From: Mytilus californianus
Lineage: Eukaryota; Mollusca; Bivalvia; Mytilida; Mytilidae
Direction: 5' to 3'
NCBI RefSeq assembly: GCF_021869535.1
Contig: NW_026262668.1
Coordinates: forward strand, 10,710,348-10,774,347
Length of the DNA stretch: 64,000 bases
Numbering within the stretch: the first letter of the stretch is position 1; each line of letters starts with the position of its first letter. The notes below the pieces were generated by a model. That model did no database searches. It was not told the origin of the DNA and saw only the letters and a list, made by a program, of their open reading frames with translations. Made by a program: the position numbers and the translations under genes. Shown here piece by piece: positions 44,401 to 55,632 of this stretch.

Positions 44401-47400
44401 AAAAATGACCACAGCACAATAACACAATGGCGTGATGTATAATAACATAATTTTTACATTTATGTACAACTCTTCTTAACTTGTAAAAATACTACTTAAA
44501 ACGAAAAATGAATTTGTATTGCTATTGAAGATTTCCCGTACCGTACCCACTAATTCTGAATTAAGAAATAATGATACATTCCATGTTATGTGTTGGTAAT
44601 CAAATATGAATAGTATTAGTTAATATAGTTTTAGTTACTTTGCTTATTATATTTGATACAGCTATGATTTTCACTCTTTAGTATTCAGTTTCATACTTTC
44701 CTTTATTGGACCTCAGTCATTTTCCTGTACTGAACCTCATTCAGTTTTGGAAGGAAAGTACTGGTCATTCAATTGTTGGAATTCATTATTCATTTCTACA
44801 GGTCAGTTATATTCTATTTTCTAACAAGAACTAATATACTGATGTTTGAACATATTGAATAAAAGATGAATGAATGAGTTGAATGAGAATATGCAGAGGA
44901 AGTGATTAAAAGTAATAACACACATATTAAAATATAAGCCTTTATTAGTAAAACATACTTGGTAAATGTCAAATAGTATAAATCATTTAAAACACTATAT
45001 AAACTTCATAATTTTCTATATATTTAAAAGTATATTAGTACGGAGATCTGATACTAAGATAGAAATTTTATTGAGTACATTGTGTTTTGATTAATGTAAG
45101 AGTAATGTCCAGGTCAGTGGACTTATGAATGTTATATTTATTTTATTCAGGTTATGATATAGAATTGACTATAATATAGATTTCAAGTAGACGGTTCCAT
45201 GCATGACCCATATACCACATATATGGTAAGGAATGTGTTACATGTTTTAGTTTGTGATTTTCTTGTTTATTTTGTAACTGTTTAGTCTTATAGTGTTTAT
45301 ATGTAATTTGTCGGAACACTATCATTGAGATTGCTAGTGCTTATGCTTATTTATAATACTTTAGAGCACATAATTATGAGACGTTTTTTTTTGCATTTCA
45401 TTTCAATATAAGATTGGGAATAAATAGCATTGGAATATATTTGACTTATTCCCCTTTGTCTATAAGTCTGTTTTATGTTGTTATGTGTTGTCTATGTAAT
45501 GTGTATTTATTATTGTTATATACTAGTATGTTGTAGGGTTTAATAATATTATGCAGTGTGAATAAAATCACTATAAAGAACCCTAGATAGTCCATTTGTA
45601 CTTATTGAGCCTTTTGGATCTACTATATTATGTAATAATTAAATACTAAAACACTAAATTCTGAAATTTTGATTACACCGGTGCGGGAGGTTTGCGCTTT
45701 TTCATAGGACATTTGCGCTTCAATTTATAGGACATCTGCGCTTTTTATATAGGACATTTGCGCTTTTACAATATTTGCTTCTTATGACTTCTCTCCTATT
45801 TTATTAGGGCTTAGGACAGGTAGGTTTGACCTGTCAAAGTTAAAGTCATAACTTTCATTATGTTTGAAAGTTTAATAGTCATTTCATAGCACATTCGTGT
45901 TTAAAAGTCATTTCATAGCACATTGATATGTTATATATATCTGTCCTGACTAATATTACGCCCACAATACAAATAAATATTCTAGTTTCTCTTTCTCAAA
46001 TCTTGACTGAGGTCCCTGTTCATCAATATAACGAATTTTAATGTTACATGTATTAACCGACTGTTGTTCAATGTTAAAAATCCATATACATTTTTTTTCT
46101 TTTGCTAATCTATAACTTTAAACTCTATGTTAAAGACTGTGTCAATGTGAACAAACTAACCACAAATATAAGTTGAATTTATTTATGTAATAACTACAAC
46201 TTATTGAAATTACAGACTATAGGTAAAAAGCGCAAATGTCCGGTCAATTTGATACAGGTGTATCAAAATTTAAATCGCAAATGTCCATAGTGTTTGGAGC
46301 GCAAATGTCATATTGTGTTACAGGTTAAAAAGCGCAAACGTCCTGTGCCCGATTACACAGGGTGTTAAATTATTTCTGACCTTTTATACAGATTTTTCAG
46401 TAAATCTGTTCCTTTTTTATTAGCGTCTTCTATTTCTTCTTTACAGTTAGCTTTATACGTGTTACCATTGTACAGATACAACCCTTTGAAGTCTATATAA
46501 GGAGTCTGAGACGCCATTGTTGCAAGGCTGATTACGTCATCGCTGTCCCACGGTACACCGGCTAAAATAAAAAATAATAAATAGTCACGAGAAATTCGTT
46601 TCAGAAACATTTGCTTTCAACTCATGTCTTTAGGAAAGCCACTAAAATCAAACTGGATAAGGAGAAACAGGAGAAATAAAAATGAACGTAAATTTTTAAA
46701 ATTAAGTTTTTAATTGAATATTTTGGCAGTGTGTTGGTATCGAATCCCATGTTACACGAGGTGGTCATCGCCGAATAAACGGCAGATTGCATGTTTCCTT
46801 ATTTCTATGTTACTCCGTAAAACTGCGTATTTCTTGAGTAGGACTAATGCGTATGTTATTTTTTTAAACTCAAATTCGGACGCGAATTTTTTCAAAACAT
46901 ATATTTAGTATACAAGTTAATTGTGGTCAGTTTCAATAGTTAGCACTATACTGACTTTACCATGTTACCAACAAATTATTGCAAAAGCAATGTCGTTTCC
47001 TTTTAATTGTTTTAATTTTTGTTGGTATATGGATTCGTTTCATGTTTCGTATTCCAATGTATTTTTTCTATAATATGACTAATACCTAATACGAAACATA
47101 CTTCTTCCAGATCCGTCATCAACTTCGAGAAATACGGACCATTTCTTCCCATCCGTCAATGGGCTCTTCAACAAAACATCCAATCCATGAGAATTTTCTA
47201 TCATTACATGAAACGATTCTAATTTGTAGGCTAGATTTTTACACCTAGAGAAAAATGCACCGTCAATTATTTTAAAGTATAATGATAATTTCTATTTATA
47301 ATTTAAGTTTAAAAAACCATTATGCACAATAATAGTAAAACAATTGTTTAGAATGATGCATTATAATTTACGGGGGCGTTTATGCTTTCTTCGATTAGTA

Positions 47401-48529
47401 CAGGACAAATACTACAGAAACCGAAAAAAAGACCGAAAACCCTATTTTGTACAAAAATATGCTTGCTTTTTTACCGACTAACCTTTCAGTGCGAGCAGCT
47501 ATGAGTGGATGCGCATATAGAATATCATCAAATCCATTCTTAGCATAGAATTCGGCTTCATCTAAAGTTGATACTTCTATGGTTCTATTTGTTCCGTTGG
47601 TCATTAAGGTACCAAGCTCTCTGAAAGAAAAACAAAATATTTTACGTTAAGAGGAAGATATTTATCAATTTCCATTTTTTCCATTAAATTTCGAAATGTT
47701 AGTAATCATGTTTTGTGTTTGAACGTCCCAAATTTATCATACGACGAGGATCAAATTCACAATGTAGGTTGCATTCCGAGGACATGTAGTTCCTGTTCAC
47801 AACAGCGGTCACTTCTCTTTCGGTGAAATACCCAAAGTCTTCTCTTCACTGTCACTGAGGAAAAAAATGAATTTTTCAAAAACATTGTAACAGAATAATT
47901 ATAGCCAATGTTTTCACAGGGACTAATTTTGCTACGATAATACCCGGGAAAATTTTCTTTGAATACAATTTATATACAAGAAAATTGAACATATTAAAAC
48001 ATGCTGTTCGGTCGGAACTCATTTCATTAGATACTTTTCTCATTACTCCACCGATGTTCTACCCTCACCGTTACCATAATACATCAAGTGCTTCTTCGTC
48101 GATCAGCAAGGACTATTTACACGGAGAATGTATTCGTTTTCGAGTAATAAACGATTCGAGAATGTAATAAACCTGTTCTTGAAATAAAAAATACAGAACT
48201 AGTTTTTACTGTGTTTAAGATTACTTTTTAATATAGGTCCTATTTATACTATCTTAGTATTAACAAATGCCTATAAATATCTGTCAAATCGTCAGACGAG
48301 TACTTTGAATTCAAGTTTGTTTTTGTATTTTGTTTCCGGCGCTATTCACAAGTAAATGATACAAACACAGTTTTATGTGTCTTCATGTGGGGCCGTAACT
48401 GAACTCCAAGTCTCTCACAAGTATCTGTCATCTTCTGAGCATTCTTCTTAACTTTGTCAAGGTCTACTAAGAAACTTGGTGTCGGAACATCGGAAATAGT
48501 TGCTGGCATTTGCTCATCGTCCATCGCTT
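41477..48529 (-). CDS. DSD1: D-serine dehydratase-like protein (fold-type III PLP enzyme), eight exons
   Basis: Predicted PLP- and zinc-dependent D-serine (or D-threo-hydroxyaspartate) dehydratase. Exons on minus: 48367-48529 (ATG at 48522-48524), 47483-47620, 47102-47244, 46381-46561, 43796-43917, 42956-43145, 42375-42483 and 41477-41566 (TGA). All junctions are GT/AG and phases agree; the coding total is 1131 nt, 376 residues, the size usual for animal enzymes of the family. Landmarks: DVPTPSFLVDLDKV near 13-25; RPHMKTHK at 44-51 (PLP lysine expected at 48); EVSTLDEAEFYAKNGFDDIL; FLEVDDGSGRTGVP; IGNTPS; LTEFHPGNYIFYD; FLIDCGFLALS; and PWHSC with His347 and Cys349, the spacing of the zinc ligands known in the chicken enzyme. 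No signal peptide; cytosolic. An AG acceptor 5 nt before the ATG implies an upstream non-coding exon. The last residues are RPTKGW. Mussels use D-amino acids, but a role is inferred from family alone. Confidence 0.9.
41840..42350 (+). repeat. PLE relic inside the last intron of the dehydratase gene
   Basis: On plus: SYDVLTYGGYKSQLIRYPRI then CSHYN, a decayed version of the YGVYISQLIRYAR segment of PLE reverse transcriptase. It is followed by GGAGACGCTTACCCTGTCGA and TTCATGCGATTCCCTCGGTG, which I associate with PLE 3' regions. It lies antisense to the gene, between exons 8 and 7. Confidence 0.5.
43738..43760 (+). repeat. Poly-A tract in an intron
   Basis: Run of about 23 A close to the donor of exon 5, followed by an ACACAACAAAA stretch. 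It is the source of the lysine-rich incidental frames at 43583-43785. Confidence 0.8.
44005..44335 (+). repeat. Family B repeat in intron 4 of the dehydratase gene
   Basis: ATACATAACTCCAAGGAAAA, ACAACTGTCACATTTCTGAC, CTCACTTGAATGACAGTCGC and AACAAACAGACATAATAGG as in 33185-33560. Antisense to the gene. Confidence 0.7.
44336..45678. other. Rest of intron 4; nothing recognised
   Basis: Long AT-rich intron sequence without motif or repeat end that I can name. Confidence 0.4.
45679..46350. mobile_element. 672-bp inverted-repeat element with subterminal GGACATTTGCGCTT copies
   Basis: Flanked by an 8-bp duplication GATTACAC (45671-45678 and 46351-46358). Ends pair imperfectly: CGGTGCGGGAGGTTTGCGCT on the left against GGGCACAGGACGTTTGCGCT from the right. 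Each end has three to four copies of GGACATTTGCGCTT or its inverse. The 8-bp duplication fits hAT-type elements, though repeated subterminal motifs also occur in MULE-type ones. No transposase. It lies in intron 4, 30 bp below the donor of exon 4. Confidence 0.75.
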
Positions 48530-48569
48530 CTGTATAAATAAAAATACCGTTATTCAAAAGCTAAGAGAA

Positions 48570-48615
48570 AAGTAAGAAGATGTGGTATGATTGCCAATAA
48601 AAATGTATATCAAGC
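48570..48615 (+). repeat. Family A 5' end fragment
   Basis: AAGAAGATGTGGTATGATTG followed by CCAATAAAAATG; only the first 30 bases match the family, then it diverges. Confidence 0.5.
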
Positions 48616-48977
48616 ATTGACCAAAGACACGGATGTGAGCAGGCACTGGTCACCGTCACTACGACCATCAAAAATGAACAAATCAATAAGTAATATATCT
48701 TTACTGAGTTTTATCAAATGTATATTTTTTATTCCGTTTAACCTTATGTTATTCCAAAGATCTTTATTTGGAGAGTAGGACATTTTCATATTACCGATTT
48801 TTGACTCCGGAGTATATAATTTTTGATGTTTATGGCAGAATTTTTGAGAGTTTAGTTCAATGTATGCACAGCTGTTATAAAGTTAGACACCTGCCATTTG
48901 TTGATTTATAAAATGTTGCATGCTTAATGTACAGTTGCAATTATTTCATGCAACTATTTACATAAAACAATAGGAAG
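48616..48977. other. Region upstream of the dehydratase gene; nothing recognised
   Basis: Expected to hold the promoter and first non-coding exon of the minus-strand gene, but I see no clear TATA box or splice donor to fix them. Confidence 0.3.
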
Positions 48978-49226
48978 GTGTTGCAAGGTGGGACGACAGG
49001 GGTGAAGGGACAAGGGACGGAAAATTTGGACTGCAACTACTGGAATGTTATGTTGAATAGGGTCAGAAATGATGCGTTACAGCAGGCCACCAATGACCGC
49101 TCAAAGAGTTGTTGCAAAAATTCGTTAACGTCCAGAGAACGTGACACTCACTTCTACACAATGCATCGGATTAAACCTTTCCATTCTGGCCGGACGTGGA
49201 GCGAATTTATACATTTGGCATTTTGA
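48978..49226 (+). other. Unidentified open frame, possibly transposon-derived
   Basis: 82 codons, rich in Asn, Arg and Gln, with NRVRNDALQQATNDRSKSCC and later FHSGRTWSEFIHLAF. It stands out in composition from the AT-rich surroundings. I do not recognise a family; nearby frames on minus (49125-49454) overlap it. It may be a repeat remnant. Confidence 0.25.
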
Positions 49227-49454
49227 CAAGTTTTGCTGCCGGTAGAAAGAAGACCTAGGAGACCATATATCTAAACCCCAGTCACTTGGTAGCCTAATAA
49301 AATATTTTTTTGTGTATTTGTTTCGTTGGGTTGCTTTATGAGTGACGTATGCCCACCACTCTGACTTCTCATAACACCTGAATACACATGCACACCGTAT
49401 AGAGACAATGGAAAACTGAGTGGTGAATGTCGGTATCTTACCCATTATGAACAT

Positions 49455-50354
49455 ATATTATATAATACAAACATATCTACACAAACACACACATATGTTC
49501 ACACGATATACATGAATGAAACAATCTACACGTGTTTTATAAAACAAAATATCACAACTCAAAATCATTATTTTCACTTTTATTTTAAAATGATGTGTCA
49601 TGTGTATTAAGGTAAACAATATTTCTGCGAACTAAATTTTGGACAGTCAAGAAAATAAACACTTCATAAATAATATTTAGTAGCGTAGAATGTTGTATAT
49701 ATGCTAAGTAACAATAATGAATGAATACAGTTGTAAATGACATACCTTTCTGTGTACAAATTCCGGATCAAGGAATGCAAATCTTACACAAAACTAATAA
49801 CTGATCTAAGGACTTTTTAAGTCTTGTATGTCCACCAATTTCTTAACAACAAGATAATATGTAGGTCAATAAGGATATTGTTATCGCGATCGAATAAAAG
49901 TAAAACTCTGCACAGTTATCGCCCAAAGTTAAGTGTGTGCTGACATCTTCAGGGTCAAATCATTTAGGTCAGGGATGGCAGAAATCATGTCGAACCGACA
50001 CTATATACAGTGTTTCATTTTAAGATAGTTATAAACACGTTTGTGTTTTTATTCCTCTTATATGAAGTTGGATATAAAGGTAGTATACAACTATAATAAG
50101 AAAAATTCTGAAGAGTGAGATATCACAGTAGCTATGGTTTATATCAATGATCGTGATTTTTGGCGTGAATTGATTAGGTTAGTTTAGTGTGCTGACCAGG
50201 GTTTCTTTCTCTCGAGTTTGCACATTTTGTTTGCAATTATATCAGAGTACAAAAAGATCGTCCGTCTTAATTTTAACTATATGCAATTACTGAGTACAAA
50301 TTAAACGACTCATCATTTCCTTTTATTTCACTTAAAATTCAGTTTTCTTTATTG
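49455..50354. other. No gene recognised
   Basis: AT-rich DNA without motifs that I can name. Confidence 0.4.
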
Positions 50355-50570
50355 TCAACCGCCTCTGTGGTATCGTGATAACGTTCTCGCCTTGCGTTCC
50401 GGGAGGTCGTGGGTTCGATTCCTGACCAGGTCTAACCAAAGACTTTAGAATATGTATTTGCTACTTCTACGCGTAGCACGCAGCAGTTAGCAGTAGCGAA
50501 AGGACTGGTTGGCCCGGAGAAATAATAATGTGTCTGTGTAGGATGACATGTCTTCCTATAAGGACCCAAA
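50355..50570 (+). mobile_element. tRNA-derived SINE, plus-strand copy
   Basis: Head ACCGCCTCTGTGGTATCGTG with GTCGTGGGTTCGATTCC (box B) about 50 bases on. Body AACCAAAGACTTTAGAATAT, GCTACTTCTACGCGTAGCAC and AATAATGTGTCTGTGTAGG, matching the minus-strand order of 36680-37065. A-box and acceptor stem are degraded, so it is a SINE rather than a tRNA gene. Confidence 0.65.
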
Positions 50571-50724
50571 ATATATAACTTTTTGATCAAATTTAAGCCT
50601 TTATTATTTAATGCTAACTTCATGTTCTGATTTTCTCTCCAGAAGTGAAGAAATGTAGACGGGGTGTCATCTCGATTTCCCGGAAAAACAAACCCTAAAT
50701 CCTGATTCCCGAAAAGAATAAATA

Positions 50725-51000
50725 TAAATAAGAAGACGTGGTATGAGTGCCAATGAGACATTTCTCCATCCAAGTCACAATGTATAAAAAGTTAACAATT
50801 ATAGGTCAAAGTACGGCCTTCAACACGGAGCCTTGGCTCACACCAAACAGCAAGCTATCAAGGGCCCTAAAATGACTAGTGTAAAACAATTCAAAGAGGA
50901 AAACCAAAGGTCTAATCTATATAAAAAACGAGAAACGAGAAACACCTACGAACGACACCAACAAACGCTGAACAACAGGCATTCTTTCCCGGATACCGAA
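50725..51000 (+). repeat. Family A repeat
   Basis: AAGAAGACGTGGTATGAGTG, CACGGAGCCTTGGCTCACAC, AAAATGACTAGTGTAAAAC and ACGAGAAACGAGAAACACCT; same orientation as 1925-2560. Confidence 0.7.
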
Positions 51001-51029
51001 AAATCAATCATTAAATCCATAGTCCCGAT

Positions 51030-51335
51030 AAGTTTAAAATTTGTTTTTGCGAAAATGTTTTTATTGAGTTTCCCGTGTGAAAATGAAATACCCAAACACT
51101 AATAATGTACAAGTACTACTGTATATTAGATTTATTTAGAGTTAGTTCTTTGGGTAAAATTCCCGAATCGCAGTATAATGAGAGACCTGATTATTTAAGA
51201 AAAAAACATCTATGTACTACTGTATATTAGATTTATTTAGAGTTAGTTCTTGGGGTAAAATTCCCGAATCGCAGTATAATGAGATACCTGATTATTCAAG
51301 AAAAAAAAATCATCTATGCAAGTGTTATTGAATAG
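51030..51335 (-). pseudogene. PLE reverse transcriptase relic 4 with a 101-bp internal duplication
   Basis: ACTACTGTATATTAGATTTA begins at 51115 and again at 51216. On minus each copy reads IDDFFFLNNQ..., then a decayed FYPKN-L-INLIYS stretch, equivalent to YLDDIFSLNNQ and YPELTLNKSN at 3190-3300. A HGKLNKN-like remnant follows below 51110. Confidence 0.55.
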
Positions 51336-51544
51336 TTCTATTTTGAATTGAATTTAGTTAATGTTAGGCATAGTGGCCCTTATTGTTGTTCAAATTTAAG
51401 AAGGGTATATATACATACTATATCATACATCGAAGTTTATAAGATATCTAACATATTTTATACACTTTTAGAAAACAATTTAGATATATCTTTCTCATGC
51501 AAAGCTGTTATTCCTTGTCCGGATTTGGCTATACTTTAAGAAGA

Positions 51545-51690
51545 TTTTTTGTTTTATCAGCTCCTCAACGTTTGTATAAGGTTATGATTTTCAAATATTT
51601 TGGCCCGATCATTACGGAAAAGACGATACTTGTCGAAATGCGCATGTTGCAGTACAATTGATACCGTTAATGTTATTATATAAACTTTTC
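51545..51690 (+). repeat. Diverged hammerhead-like repeat module
   Basis: TTCAAATATTTTGGCCCGAT is followed by TACGGAAAAGACGATACTTG and TCGAAATGCGCATGTTG. GAC...GTC can pair and CGAAAT is kept, but the CUGANGA box reads CGGAAAA. Probably inactive. Confidence 0.4.
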
Positions 51691-51876
51691 TTCATAGGAT
51701 ATATTTTTAAATATATGAGATACCTTGTAATTTATATAAGATATCTTATAAACTTTTTAAAAATAAATTTTATCTTAAAGAGAATAAGAGATATCTTCGC
51801 CGTTGAATAAACATGAATCGTGCATGCCATACACAGGAACAGTAATAGTTACCATTGAATTGACCAAAACTCTTTA

Positions 51877-52510
51877 AAGGGGGCATTGCTACGAAGCTGT
51901 CAATTAATCAAAATATCATTTTTTTCAAACATTTATCAAAGCAAAATTGTGAAATGATATTTTGCTATTAGCAGTCTGTTGTGTTCAATTTTGTCGAAAT
52001 AAGCTCCAAAACATCGGCAATGTATTATTGGCTTATAATTCAATTCATTTGAAACCGTATGCACTTGAACTTTAATTAGACCCTTAACAGGGGATGGATT
52101 ACGTGTGGGCTTAGCATGATTAGTTATAAAAAGAAAAGAATGTCAACATTGAAAAGTGAAATAAGGTATCTTCCGGGAATACCCCTTTCATTGACTGATT
52201 CTATCCACAAAATCATTCAAATACAGGTAAAATGATGATTTACATATTATTTTTAATGTATCAGATGAAATCAAACAGACCTAGAAAAATCGTTATTATA
52301 CGATTGCACGTGCTTGCCTGTTTATTTATATTTATATTTACGATTACATCAGGTTATATGATCAACGGATTCTTCGGAGATCATCTCGATGGTTAATGAG
52401 ATGGCGTCTTTTCTAAAATACACAAGAAATGTTGATAAAGTCCATGCGTTGTAAATTGTTTCTGTGTGACTTTTTGTAATTTGGTGGACGTTTTACGACA
52501 AACGAGATGA
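51877..52510 (-). mobile_element. Family C element, minus copy
   Basis: Starts TTTAAAGGGGGCATTGCTAC. Contains ATTCTTCGGAGATCATCTCG and GGTTAATGAGATGGCGTC near 52370, the reverse of the TGACCTCCGAAG block of 34637-35455. The opposite end is not clear. Confidence 0.5.
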
Positions 52511-52544
52511 TTTCAGCTTCCTTATTGTGAAATTTACATTTCTA

Positions 52545-53115
52545 TGTAGCAACATTCAAGCCGCGCCTGCATACGGAGTATATATCTCCAAGTTGATACG
52601 ATATTCCAGGGTTTATGTTTCCTATCATGATTTCCTTGATATAGGGTTGATGCTCACACGAAAGCTATTAAACCAAGAGTTCCAAGAAGGGAAGTTGAAA
52701 TCATCCCTTCGTAAATTTTACGGACGCCATCACGAGTTGGTTGACCGTTATGGAATATCTGTTTCACAGATGACGACGGATATGTTCCAATTGTCGTAAC
52801 TACAATCTCGTCCCCTTCCCCTGAATGTGATCTACCGAATTAGACATATCATCGGGTTTACACTTACATGAATGAGCAACACGACGGGTGCCTAATGTGG
52901 AGCAGGATCTGCTCACCCTTCCGGAGCACCTGCGATCACCCCCTGTTTTGGTGTGGTTCGTGTTGCTCAGTCTTTGGTTTTCTATGTTGTTTTGTATACT
53001 GTAGTTTGTCTGTTTTTTTTTCTTTTTTTTTAGCGATGGAGTTGTCAGTTTATTTTTCGACTTATGTTTGAATGTCCCTTTGGTATCCTTCGCCTATCTT
53101 TTAGTACGTTATGTA
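52545..53115 (+). pseudogene. PLE reverse-transcriptase C-terminal relic with 3' module
   Basis: Frame 52527-52799: AAPAYGVYISKLIRYSRVYV, SYHDFLDIGLMLTRKLLNQ, LKSSLRKFYGRHHELVDRYG and ISVSQMTTDMFQLS, then TAA. This is the thumb and C-terminal end of the PLE reverse transcriptase with no internal stop. The untranslated module (ACGACGGGTGCC, GAGCAGGATCTGCTCACCCT, TTTGAATGTCCCTTTGGTAT) follows at once, linking the similar modules elsewhere to PLEs. It is truncated on the 5' side and lacks the catalytic box. Confidence 0.75.
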
Positions 53116-53129
53116 TAAAATGAGTCGAA

Positions 53130-53345
53130 TCGATGAGCATGTATTTGACAGCTAATACCCCTTTAATTGATTTATGACATACTAAAATATTTACCAAAAT
53201 TATAAAAGGAAAACAATAAACAATGCATGAAATCGTAACAAAGCATCGGTATTGAATGCATATTTTAGCACTAGGCACCATTCAATCAACCATCCAGATG
53301 ACCTACGAAGACTGATCATGTGACTCGATTAACCTTAAATGTGAA
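53130..53345 (+). mobile_element. Family C element fragment
   Basis: ACAGCTAATACCCCTTTAAT, TTTATGACATACTAAAATAT, CACCATTCAATCAACCATCC and AGATGACCTACGAAGACTG match 34640-34860 in the same direction. Confidence 0.55.
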
Positions 53346-53789
53346 TATGAAGTAACAGACATAATTTGAGGACGATTTTTTCTAGATTCTAGGTATGTTT
53401 GTTTTATGTCATTAATTAAAAAAACAAATATACGTAAATCATTGGGTAACTTGTAAAGAATGATTACTTTTTGGCCGAATCAGTAAACAAAAAATAGTGT
53501 TGATTTTCATGTTCTCAGATGTTTAATGCATTTGGCTTGCCAAGTTTTGTCATTGACCAAATTTGATATAGTTACACGTTTCTAGCTAACTAAATTTGGT
53601 AGCATCCATTTATTAATATATGTATGCGTGTGTATTGCACAGATGTGTATTTAATTAATACCACGACAAATCAAACATTCGATTATATTTAATATTTTTC
53701 GGGTTTCGAAGATCATTGAATCATCTATAAAATTATATGTAAATGCCTATACATAAGAAAGGTAACAGGGAAATCATGTAAAACAACTT
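53346..53789. other. No gene recognised
   Basis: AT-rich; nothing that I can name before the LINE junction. Confidence 0.4.
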
Positions 53790-55632
53790 ACTACCGAATC
53801 GAGACTATAAGCAGGATTTTGATTACAAAAAATTTGAGCTCTCATCCTTGCAAAATACCATAATCGAAAAGATAGAAATGGGGAAAGTTAAAATTGAACC
53901 AATAAAAGAGGAGGAAATACATGATGCTGTAAAAAAACTGAAAAACTGAAAATCCTCAGATATCGCTAGAATATCAGCCGAACACTACAAACACGCTGAG
54001 GCCGAGCTTCTACCACTCATATTGCATATCCTCAATACATTAATAGAACAACTTGACATCCCACAGATGCTGAAAGGAGGAACAATGACACCAGTATTGA
54101 AGAAAAATAAGGACCGTCAAAACCCGGCAAACTATAGAGGAATCACAGTGACCAAAATCCTCACTAAAATCCTACAGAGTGTATTAAAATTCAGAATAGA
54201 TATAAAGATCCATCAAATCCGAACCCAACTACAACGAGGATTTACTGAAGCCATACCCATGATATTTGCTATATTCCTGGCATCGGAAGTTATAATACAA
54301 TCTTGTGAAGATGACCAGGAAATCCTGCTACTAACTTTGGATGCAGAAAAGGCTTTTGATAAACTGGAGCATGAAATATTCTTCAACAAGGTCTATATTA
54401 TGGCATTGACGGTGACATGTAGATTCTACTCCGTAATATGTATAGAGAAATGAGCATTAGAATTAAATGGGACGATCTTGTTTCTGACAAAATATCTGTC
54501 AACCGAGGAATTCAGCAAGGAGCAAAACTTTCAACCGCCTTGTACAAATGCTATAATAATGCCATTCTAGATAGTGTAACAGAAAGTGGATTAGAAAGCC
54601 ATATGGGGACAAAATACATTGCTACACCAACATGTGCAGATGACATATTAGTACTAGCAAACTCTGAAAGTGAACTGCAGGGCATTATGGACATTGTATA
54701 CAACCATACACAGAGAGACCTAGTCAAGATCAACCCACAGAAATCGGACCTTGTATGCTATAATACCAATCAGGACAGAGTAGTTAACATTGGCAGCTCT
54801 CAGATAGGTAGAAGTACAACTGCAAAACATCTAGGTATAACCAGAAATGAAAAGAATACAATTGATATTGATGAAAAACTGAAAGTAGGAAGGGCCACTA
54901 TCTGTGGCATGTTAGGAGCTGGATATAAGGAAAGGTTTTTCTCCTCTTGTATCCCACAATCTGTGGAAGGTATATTCTGTTCCAAAAATGACATATGGGC
55001 TGGAGGTCATGCCTATTAAGAAAAAAGAAATGGACCAAATGGAAACCATGCAAAGGAAAATATTAAGGCAGCTACAGGGCCTTCCCAATCAGATAGCCAA
55101 CACAGCAGTCTATACATTAATTTGGGCAGTACCGATCCCTATGGTGATAGACCGAAATTTGCTATCTGTGTTGATGAACATAATAAGAAACAACAACTCA
55201 TTAGAATTTCAAATCCTAGAAAGTCAACTTGCAATGAAAAATGAAAAAAAGCAATATTTTTGTAAATAGATTTACAGAAAGCTCTTACCAAGTACGGGAT
55301 GGAACCTGTTGATAATCTTATGCAACACCCAAAATCAAAGGAAAAATGGAAAAGGATAGTTAGATATCATCAAAAAAGATACTGGCATGAAGTATGCTTA
55401 GAATACCAGTCTAATAAAAAGACATTGGCATATCTTCAAATACAGGAAAACCCATCCTTTATGCCGTTTAATATCTGGCAGTGCACAGGAAACAACCCAA
55501 CTAATATGAAAACAGGAGAAATGAAGAGCAGACTAGTAACACAAACATATATGCTACAGACAGTTAGGTCTAGACACAATAAGAATATATCCCCAAAAAG
55601 TATATTGTGTAATACAGCAGATGACGAAATTG
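53790..55632 (+). pseudogene. LINE ORF2 relic, plus-strand arm
   Basis: Starts abruptly at CTACCGAATCGAGAC. Frames 54022-54453, 54438-55019, 54988-55269 and 55299-55682 follow a LINE reverse transcriptase: TPVLKKNKDRQNPANYRGIT, LLLTLDAEKAFDKLEHE (motif A), RGIQQGAKLSTALYKCYNNA (motif B), PTCADDILVLAN (catalytic ADD), then a thumb and C-terminal region. At least three frame changes. It is truncated at 55632, where the inverted flank of the tyrosine-recombinase element begins. Near-identical to the minus copy at 59283-61240. Confidence 0.82.

Noticed and set aside
48530-48557. Use of the upstream Met at 48557 as the start of the dehydratase
   Set aside because: The stretch ends in TTTATACAG, a splice acceptor, and encodes no family sequence; the Met at 48524 fits the family start.
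50355-50440. Functional tRNA gene
   Set aside because: Followed by a repeated SINE body and with a poorly paired acceptor stem; better read as a SINE head.
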